Part shown: positions 5,933 through 10,009 of the stretch, piece by piece | Position numbering within the stretch: position 1 is the first letter of the stretch | Layout of the letters: each line of letters opens with the position of its first letter | Assembly: GCA_902497145.1 (NCBI GenBank) | Contig: CABVDR010000083.1 | Span: 1 to 10,009 of the forward strand | Length of the DNA stretch: 10,009 bases | Direction: 5' to 3' | Source: an uncultured Oscillospiraceae bacterium | GTDB lineage: Bacteria; Bacillota; Clostridia; Oscillospirales; Oscillospiraceae | Made by a program: the position numbers and the translations under genes | Notes under the pieces: model-generated | Database searches by the model: none | Told to the model about the DNA's origin: nothing | Seen by the model: only the letters and a program-made list of their open reading frames with translations

Positions 5933-7531
5933 TCAGGATGCGCGATAGTACACACTCTTGTCCCCTTCCGGATACAGGAAGTCAAAGAACTGTGTGACAC
6001 TGATTTTGAATTCCACTTCGATTTCAAAGTTCTTCCCGATATTCACCCGCTCAATGAGCTGCCGCAGGATCATCTTCTTTCCCTCGATACTACTCCCCGC
6101 ATACAGGTCGGCCCAGGACATAATCTTGTCATACTCCTTTTGGACGGCAACGGCAGAGCTCTTCAGATCAGCCGCTTTTTCCTTGGCCTGTTCCAATTCC
6201 TGTGCCAGCGCCGCCAGTTTGCTCCGGGTGTCCTCTATCATCTCGCCGAGGATGTCCGCTCCAAAACTGCCAGTCCCATTGATGGTCTTGATGATCTCTT
6301 TTTTGTAGCTCTCCAGTTCCCGTTCTGTGGTGGCATAGAGCTTCTCCAGATTCGCCACTGAACTGTTTGCCAGTTGGAGTTCTTTCTCCCGCTGCTTTTG
6401 AATGAGCTGGCTCCTGGGTGCAGTCTTCATCCGCTCAAAGAGTTGGATGACGATCTTATCAATAATGCCGTCCAGTTTCTCGCCGGAGTATCCGGTCTGA
6501 CCATCACAGTCCTGAGGATGGCGGATCTTGTAGTGGCAGGCATATCGGATATGGGTTTCCCGTTTGGGCTCACCCTTGGCGCGTCTGCCGCTGCTGGTGG
6601 TCAGCACCAGCTTTGAACCACAGTGGGCGCAGTAGACCATCCCGGAGAGCAGCGCCTTCCCCTTGGAGTTAAAGGGCACTTCATTGTGGTGCATTGTCCT
6701 GGCCTCCATTAGCTCCTGTGCCCGCTCATACAGATCCAGTGGAACGATTTGCAGCTCCGGAAAGATTTCTGAGCGTGTTTCCCCACTGCGCAGAATGCCC
6801 ACATACATGATGTTCTTCAGCATTTTGATGATGGTGGTATTGGCGAAGTTGGTTCCCTTTCGATTGAGATAGCCGTTGTTATACAGCCACCGGGACAGCC
6901 GCTGTGCGCCGAATCCCTCATAGACATATTTTTCAAAGATGATGCGCACCACCGCAGCTTCATCCGGGTCAACCAGAATCTCATTGACTTCGTGATTCTT
7001 TTTATTGAAGCGCCCCTGCTTTTCCAGGCGGTATCCATAGGGAACGATCCCGCCGCGGAACCTTCCCTCCTGCACGATTTGCGACAGACGGGTCTTTGTG
7101 CGGGCAGAGGTTTTGAGGCTCTCGCCGGAGGCCTGCCAATAACGGATGTAGTTCAGCAGTTTGTCGATATGATCATCCATCTTCTGCTGCCCTTCCATTG
7201 CGCTCCACACTTCGATTCCGTTGCGGATGAACCACTCCACCACAAAGGGCGTCTCATCGTCCCGCCGCCCCAGGCGGTCGAACATGAACACCAGCAGGAT
7301 GTCAAACTTCCGTTCCTCGGCATCCTGGCGGATCTCCTGAATGGCGTCGCGGTCAGCGGCAGCCACCTTGAAACCGGAGACGCCCTTTTCCGCAAACTCT
7401 TTGATGATCGTCCATCCCTGGCTTTCCGCAAATTCACGGCAGTATTGTTTCTGCATAGGGATATCATCTTTTTCTACCTGTCCTTTGGTAGAGACTCGAT
7501 AGAGGCAATATACTCTTTTGTTTTTTTCCAT
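5933..7531 (-). CDS. Large serine recombinase (TnpX-like integrase)
   Basis: Site-specific recombinase that would integrate and excise the element through a covalent phosphoserine intermediate. The 532-residue product shows an N-terminal resolvase domain (about 1-150) with YRVST and nucleophile Ser14 and the FDRLGRR block at 84-90. A recombinase domain (about 155-290) contains GGIVPYGYRLE and FEKYVYEGFGAQRLSRWLYN. A zinc ribbon has Cys301, Cys304, Cys332 and Cys342. A coiled coil at about 370-470 precedes the C-terminal segment ending YYRAS. Domain order and length fit full, undamaged large serine recombinases. The start is ATG at 7531 with GGTG close upstream. It ends 47 nt from the tRNA CCA, as expected for an integrase at an element end. 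The family usually targets genes or GA dinucleotides, and a tRNA target is less common for it. Confidence 0.93.
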   Translation of the reverse strand: MEKNKRVYCLYRVSTKGQVEKDDIPMQKQYCREFAESQGWTIIKEFAEKGVSGFKVAAADRDAIQEIRQDAEERKFDILLVFMFDRLGRRDDETPFVVEWFIRNGIEVWSAMEGQQKMDDHIDKLLNYIRYWQASGESLKTSARTKTRLSQIVQEGRFRGGIVPYGYRLEKQGRFNKKNHEVNEILVDPDEAAVVRIIFEKYVYEGFGAQRLSRWLYNNGYLNRKGTNFANTTIIKMLKNIMYVGILRSGETRSEIFPELQIVPLDLYERAQELMEARTMHHNEVPFNSKGKALLSGMVYCAHCGSKLVLTTSSGRRAKGEPKRETHIRYACHYKIRHPQDCDGQTGYSGEKLDGIIDKIVIQLFERMKTAPRSQLIQKQREKELQLANSSVANLEKLYATTERELESYKKEIIKTINGTGSFGADILGEMIEDTRSKLAALAQELEQAKEKAADLKSSAVAVQKEYDKIMSWADLYAGSSIEGKKMILRQLIERVNIGKNFEIEVEFKISVTQFFDFLYPEGDKSVYYRAS

Positions 7532-7565
7532 GATTGCACCTTGTCCTTTCTGGTGTAGGACTGCG

Positions 7566-7611
7566 GTGCATATGGTTTGCTGTTCATTCAGTTGTCAAGG
7601 TTCATATGCAC
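7566..7611 (-). promoter_or_regulatory. Recombinase promoter with flanking inverted repeat
   Basis: On the minus strand a perfect -35 TTGACA (7593-7598) lies between the arms of a 9-bp perfect inverted repeat, GTGCATATG/CATATGCAC (7603-7611 and 7566-7574). With an 18-nt spacer the -10 would be CATATG, inside the downstream arm and only 3 of 6 to consensus. It sits 38 nt before the recombinase start. The arrangement suggests a weak promoter controlled by a dimeric regulator bound at the repeat, or an RNA hairpin. Both are inference. Confidence 0.45.
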
Positions 7612-7630
7612 ACAGTATCCCACACCACTG

Positions 7631-7664
7631 GTAAAAAGTCTACTGAATCAAGCGGGCTTGTTCA
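7631..7664 (-). terminator. Weak candidate terminator after the small mobility ORF
   Basis: TGAACAAG pairs with CTTG-A-TTCA (one bulge) around CCCG at 7644-7664, overlapping the stop codon of the small ORF. A T5 run follows at 7633-7637. The stem is short and the U-run is 6 nt away, so any termination would be partial. Confidence 0.3.
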
Positions 7665-7845
7665 GATTTTCAAAGTCCTGTGCCATCAACAGCGTCTGCT
7701 CAATTTCAGACACTGTGCCAGGTTGTGTAACGGTGTTTTTGAAGCGGAGGGCAACAATCAGTCCGTCCACTTCCATCGTGATATACTCTGTCGGTTCAGC
7801 GTATCTGGGATGCTCCCGATCATACATCGCCTGCTGATAACTCAT
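7648..7845 (-). CDS. Small protein between relaxase and recombinase, function unknown
   Basis: A 65-residue acidic product starting MSYQQAMYDREHPRYAEPTE, then a predicted beta segment EYITMEVDGLIVALRFKNT and a helix TVSEIEQTLLMAQDFENL. ATG at 7845 is preferred over an in-frame ATG 11 codons earlier. It has a near-perfect AAAGGAGGA site (7853-7861) that overlaps the relaxase stop codon, so the gene is probably translationally coupled to the relaxase. Size, position and beta-helix layout recall the small TnpW/TnpV proteins of Tn4451-type transposons, but I see no decisive motif and do not assign it. A role in recombination directionality or regulation is possible from context alone. It has no Cys and no membrane segment. 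Confidence 0.8.
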   Translation of the reverse strand: MSYQQAMYDREHPRYAEPTEYITMEVDGLIVALRFKNTVTQPGTVSEIEQTLLMAQDFENLNKPA

Positions 7846-7859
7846 GTGATCATCCTCCT

Positions 7860-9227
7860 TTACATGGTCTGCTGCCAAGTTTGTTCTTCTTCGTGGTCGT
7901 CCTCGGCGTGGCCTTGAGCGATTTTCTTTTGCCGTTCCTTCCGGAGGGCTTTGCTGTCGGCGTGGTAGTGCGTGGTGGTGGCGTCCCTCACGGGAGCATT
8001 ATCTTGGCCGCGCTCCAGAGCGTGTCCAAGCTGGACCACACCACCCACAATACCAGCCCAGTCAGCGCCAGGGCCGCCAGTCCCAACAGCAGACTGGTCC
8101 ATGGAATGTCCGGCAGACTCAGTCTGAGCAGCCTGATGCCGGGCAGAGAAAAACGCTTCTCTTTCTGTTTCCCAGCCTGTTCGCTCATCTGCTCCAGATG
8201 CTTCACCGCTTTCAGCAGTTCGTCCATCTGCGTCCGTGTCGGGAGCTGCGCCAGCAGTTCGTTGATCTTTTTCAGATAGCCGGTCTGTCTCTCGGTGTGG
8301 TACCCCAGTGTGTAGAGGGCGCTCTGCAGATCCTCCCACTCCGCTTTCGTAGGATGGTCTTCGGGAGGCCGTGTCAGCTCCTGCGCCGGAAGCTGCGGTG
8401 TGGCCTGTGCCATCTGCGCAGGTCGGTTCTTCTCCAACAGCTCTTCCATAGATAACTTCTTCTCTGATCCTGAATTCATATTCCATATTCTCCTTCAAAT
8501 ATTTGTCCCCAAACAGCAGGCGATCACGGCACTGCCAGCCGCTGGGTGTGGTGTAGGTGATATTCCGCCGGGAGGTTTCCCAGCGTACCTTGTAGCCCTC
8601 GCTCTCCATCAGCGCAATAAACTCCTCACGGTTAGAGGCGTGGCGCATACAATCGTTGATGATGTTCATGAGCTGCAGTTTTTTACTCTGGCCACGGGCG
8701 GCCGTGTGATACTCCCCAATCGTCATGGCTTTCGTTTCCTGCTTCCTATCCTTGGGCTTGAACACAGGAAGAGAAAATTCCATACAGACCTGATCGTTGC
8801 GCTGCCGCAGCTCCTGGAGCTGCTCCTTTGCGATGTGCAGTTTCTTTCCCGTATCAAAGTTGACGGAGTTGATGAGAAAGTGGGAATGAATGTGTTCCCG
8901 GTCTGTGTGGGTGCAGACCAGAACTTCATAGCCCTCATAGTACTCAGCCAGCTTCAATGCCGCTGCATGGGCGGTGACAGGGTCGACCACTTTGCCTTTG
9001 GGGAAGCTCTGCACCATGTGGTAGAACAGCACGCCGTCGGTTTTGTGATGCAGCCGCTTGGTGGTCATGAAGTCCGCGTAGACAGATTCCAGCTGGCAGT
9101 TGATGCCTGTGACCAACTGTTGACCGTCACACTCGGTTTTCTTGTTCTGCATGGTGTACCGCATCACGGCTCCCATGCATCCGGTGGTCTGTCCTCGCTT
9201 GTAGTTAGTGAAGCTGATGATCGCCAT
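7860..9227 (-). CDS. Relaxase/mobilization nuclease (MOBP-like)
   Basis: Nicks the origin of transfer and leads the strand to the recipient as a 5'-phosphotyrosine conjugate. The 455-residue product has a relaxase domain in about the first 250 residues. Tyr24 in RYTMQNKKT is a candidate nucleophile, followed by YHMVQSF at 69-75 and the metal-binding triad motif HTDREHIHSHF (His107, His112, His114, His116). The last 200 residues are a low-complexity tail rich in Gly, Ala, Ser, Thr, Asp and Glu. This tail coincides with a second gene in another frame, which may explain its composition. It starts 3 nt after the mobC stop, with GGTGG inside the end of mobC as the likely ribosome binding site, so the two are co-translated. 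It is functionally like TnpZ of Tn4451, although I did not check homology. Confidence 0.93.
   Translation of the reverse strand: MAIISFTNYKRGQTTGCMGAVMRYTMQNKKTECDGQQLVTGINCQLESVYADFMTTKRLHHKTDGVLFYHMVQSFPKGKVVDPVTAHAAALKLAEYYEGYEVLVCTHTDREHIHSHFLINSVNFDTGKKLHIAKEQLQELRQRNDQVCMEFSLPVFKPKDRKQETKAMTIGEYHTAARGQSKKLQLMNIINDCMRHASNREEFIALMESEGYKVRWETSRRNITYTTPSGWQCRDRLLFGDKYLKENMEYEFRIREEVIYGRAVGEEPTCADGTGHTAASGAGADTASRRPSYESGVGGSAERPLHTGVPHRETDRLSEKDQRTAGAAPDTDADGRTAESGEASGADERTGWETEREAFFSARHQAAQTESAGHSMDQSAVGTGGPGADWAGIVGGVVQLGHALERGQDNAPVRDATTTHYHADSKALRKERQKKIAQGHAEDDHEEEQTWQQTM
7988..8479 (-). CDS. Nested MobB-like membrane protein inside the relaxase gene
   Basis: A 163-residue frame lying wholly inside the relaxase gene, shifted by one. 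It has protein-like composition: an N-terminal helix KKLSMEELLEKN, a Pro/Gln linker, a heptad-like region YLKKINELLAQL to LLKAVKHLEQM (about 66-100), a basic stretch KQKEKR, and a strong transmembrane segment WTSLLLGLAALALTGLVLWV at about 127-146. The ATG at 8479 has AAGGAG (8490-8495) 10 nt upstream. Its start coincides with the end of the conserved relaxase domain (relaxase residue 250). In ColE1 and RSF1010, mobB-type genes likewise sit inside the relaxase gene and encode relaxosome proteins, with a membrane segment in RSF1010 MobB. By analogy it may tether the relaxosome to the membrane or transfer channel. Sequence kinship to those proteins is not shown. Confidence 0.8.
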   Translation of the reverse strand: MNSGSEKKLSMEELLEKNRPAQMAQATPQLPAQELTRPPEDHPTKAEWEDLQSALYTLGYHTERQTGYLKKINELLAQLPTRTQMDELLKAVKHLEQMSEQAGKQKEKRFSLPGIRLLRLSLPDIPWTSLLLGLAALALTGLVLWVVWSSLDTLWSAAKIMLP

Positions 9228-9230
9228 TTT

Positions 9231-9542
9231 TCACCACCGCTTTCGTTCCAGAATCAACCGGACAGCGGCGCAGAGTTCAGAGAATGCCTGGCGTACGCTG
9301 TCCAGATTGACTACCGTGATGCGTCCCATATGTGCCAGGGTGACGAGTTGATTCAGATTTCTGCCGATGGACTTCAATTCCTTCAGCACTTCTTTCAGCC
9401 CATCGATGACCACCACCTGCTTTCCCAGACAGCAGGCTGTCACATAGTCGCTCATGGACATTCCGGAGCGTTTCGCCAATTCCTTGATGGCCTCCCGGTC
9501 TTCGGATGCCATCCGGGTGCTGAATTTGATATCTTTTTTCAT
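9231..9542 (-). CDS. mobC: MobC-like relaxosome accessory protein
   Basis: The 103-residue product has an N-terminal ribbon-helix-helix-like part (IKFSTRMASEDREAIKELAK, SGMSMSDYV) and a MobC-type helical part (GLKEVLKELKSIGRNLNQLV, VRQAFSELCAAVRLILERKR). Such proteins bind oriT and help the relaxase open the DNA. The start ATG at 9542 has GGAGG about 7 nt upstream. It lies immediately before the relaxase and after a 200-nt inverted-repeat-rich stretch, the usual position of oriT. Confidence 0.88.
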   Translation of the reverse strand: MKKDIKFSTRMASEDREAIKELAKRSGMSMSDYVTACCLGKQVVVIDGLKEVLKELKSIGRNLNQLVTLAHMGRITVVNLDSVRQAFSELCAAVRLILERKRW

Positions 9543-9743
9543 GTCGTTTCCTCCAGTCTTTCATAAAAATGGGGTGTGGGGCAGCGCCCCGCAAACAAGC
9601 GGAAGGCGGGCGGCGGCTGTGCCGGTGACCAGACAAACGCGATGCTGGCCACCTCCAAGGAGGTGATTCTCCCGCGCCGAACACCCGCACTCCTCCTTCG
9701 GCCACAAGCGGCCCAACACGGCGTTTTTTTGCCTTGCGGGAGT
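9543..9743 (-). other. Candidate origin of transfer / mobC leader
   Basis: About 200 nt without a credible gene, rich in inverted repeats: CACCTCC-AA-GGAGGTG (9650-9665), GGCC-N6-GGCC (9700-9713), and GGGGC-GCT-GCCCC (9578-9590) followed on the minus strand by a T5 run (9565-9569), possibly an attenuator ahead of mobC. The oriT of MOBP systems generally lies directly upstream of mobC with repeats next to the nick. I cannot point to the nick site. Small frames here overlap in several phases and look like shadows. Confidence 0.45.
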
Positions 9744-10009
9744 TTACTCGCCGCACCCGGAAACTGCCCGCAAATCGCCGCACAGCGCCCCGACAGGGTC
9801 GATAGGGACGATTTCTCCGGCACCCTCCAAATCGACACTATCGGCACGATTCAGCTCAATCACTCGTTTTCCATTGCTGCGGCGAACCGTTGCCTGAATG
9901 CCGCTTTTTCTTAGAGCCTCAACGCTTTGCAGGATCAGCCTTGAAATCTTTTTAGGCGTTACCCCTTCAGACTTATCAGGGTCGATCTTTTCGGAGAGCT
10001 CCGTGGGAG
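9744..10009 (-). CDS. 3' end of an unidentified element gene
   Basis: The minus strand is open from the window edge to TAA at 9744-9746, giving 87 residues of a protein whose start is outside. The readable part begins PTELSEKIDPDKSEGVTPKK, followed by a helix ISRLILQSVEALRKSG, a short basic beta-like segment (QATVRRSNGKRVIELNR) and an acidic tail that ends AVSGCGE. Codon use and amino-acid mix look real. I do not recognise the family. Its place upstream of oriT suggests an element maintenance or regulatory gene, which is only a guess from position. Confidence 0.6.
   Translation of the reverse strand, partial: PTELSEKIDPDKSEGVTPKKISRLILQSVEALRKSGIQATVRRSNGKRVIELNRADSVDLEGAGEIVPIDPVGALCGDLRAVSGCGE

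Larger units (their letters stand above)
5731..10009. mobile_element. Integrative mobilizable element, left part (boundary inferred)
   Basis: Serine recombinase, small protein, relaxase with nested gene, MobC and a candidate oriT form a mobilization and integration module next to a tRNA gene scarred by repeated insertions. The left boundary is set at the point where tRNA homology stops in copy 2 (after 5730). It could instead lie between the tRNA terminator and the recombinase (5926-5932). There are no conjugation channel genes in view, so the piece fits an IME of Tn4451 style, though it could be one end of a larger ICE. The right end is outside the window. Confidence 0.7.

Noticed and set aside
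8400..9566. A 388-codon plus-strand frame opposite the relaxase and mobC
   Set aside because: The minus-strand genes carry catalytic motifs and ribosome binding sites; this frame has none and spans two genes.
9539..9847. Overlapping minus-strand frames between mobC and the partial gene
   Set aside because: They overlap each other and neighbouring genes in several phases, with no supporting start signals. The stretch reads better as a repeat-rich noncoding region.

Overview
The window reads as a chromosome segment of a fairly GC-rich Gram-positive anaerobe, most likely a gut Clostridia species (Oscillospiraceae/Flavonifractor-like is my guess), with a mobilizable element inserted at a tRNA gene. 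The basis is Firmicute-type gene content and order: a large Bacillus-type SRP RNA immediately upstream of dnaX and ybaB, an rpsO-pnp pair, strong AGGAGG-like ribosome binding sites and sigma-A promoters. I could not run a database search, so the taxon is inference.

Region 1 (1-5502, all minus strand) is core chromosome. Reading in the direction of transcription there is an SRP RNA gene with its own promoter, then dnaX, ybaB and an intrinsic terminator. A second promoter with an extended -10 follows, then a ~257-nt structured leader, rpsO, a 210-nt spacer with two hairpins, and pnp, which runs off the left edge. recR, the usual third partner of dnaX-ybaB, is absent here.

Region 2 (5503-5932, plus strand) is the tRNA locus. 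A near-consensus promoter is followed by two truncated 5' halves of a tRNA and then one complete tRNA-Ala(CGC) with a strong terminator. The three copies lie about 100 nt apart, and homology begins exactly at tRNA base 1 and is lost in or just after the D arm. I read this as the scar of successive site-specific insertions.

Region 3 (about 5731-10009) is the left part of an integrative mobilizable element. Genes on the minus strand, from right to left, are an unidentified partial gene, a candidate oriT region, a MobC-like accessory protein, a MOBP-type relaxase with a second membrane-protein gene nested in another frame, a small unknown protein, and a large serine recombinase whose stop codon is 47 nt from the tRNA. 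The recombinase would integrate and excise the element. MobC, the relaxase and the nested membrane protein would nick and deliver it through the transfer channel of a helper element. The layout resembles Tn4451-type mobilizable transposons. No resistance or other cargo gene is visible, and the right end of the element is outside the window.
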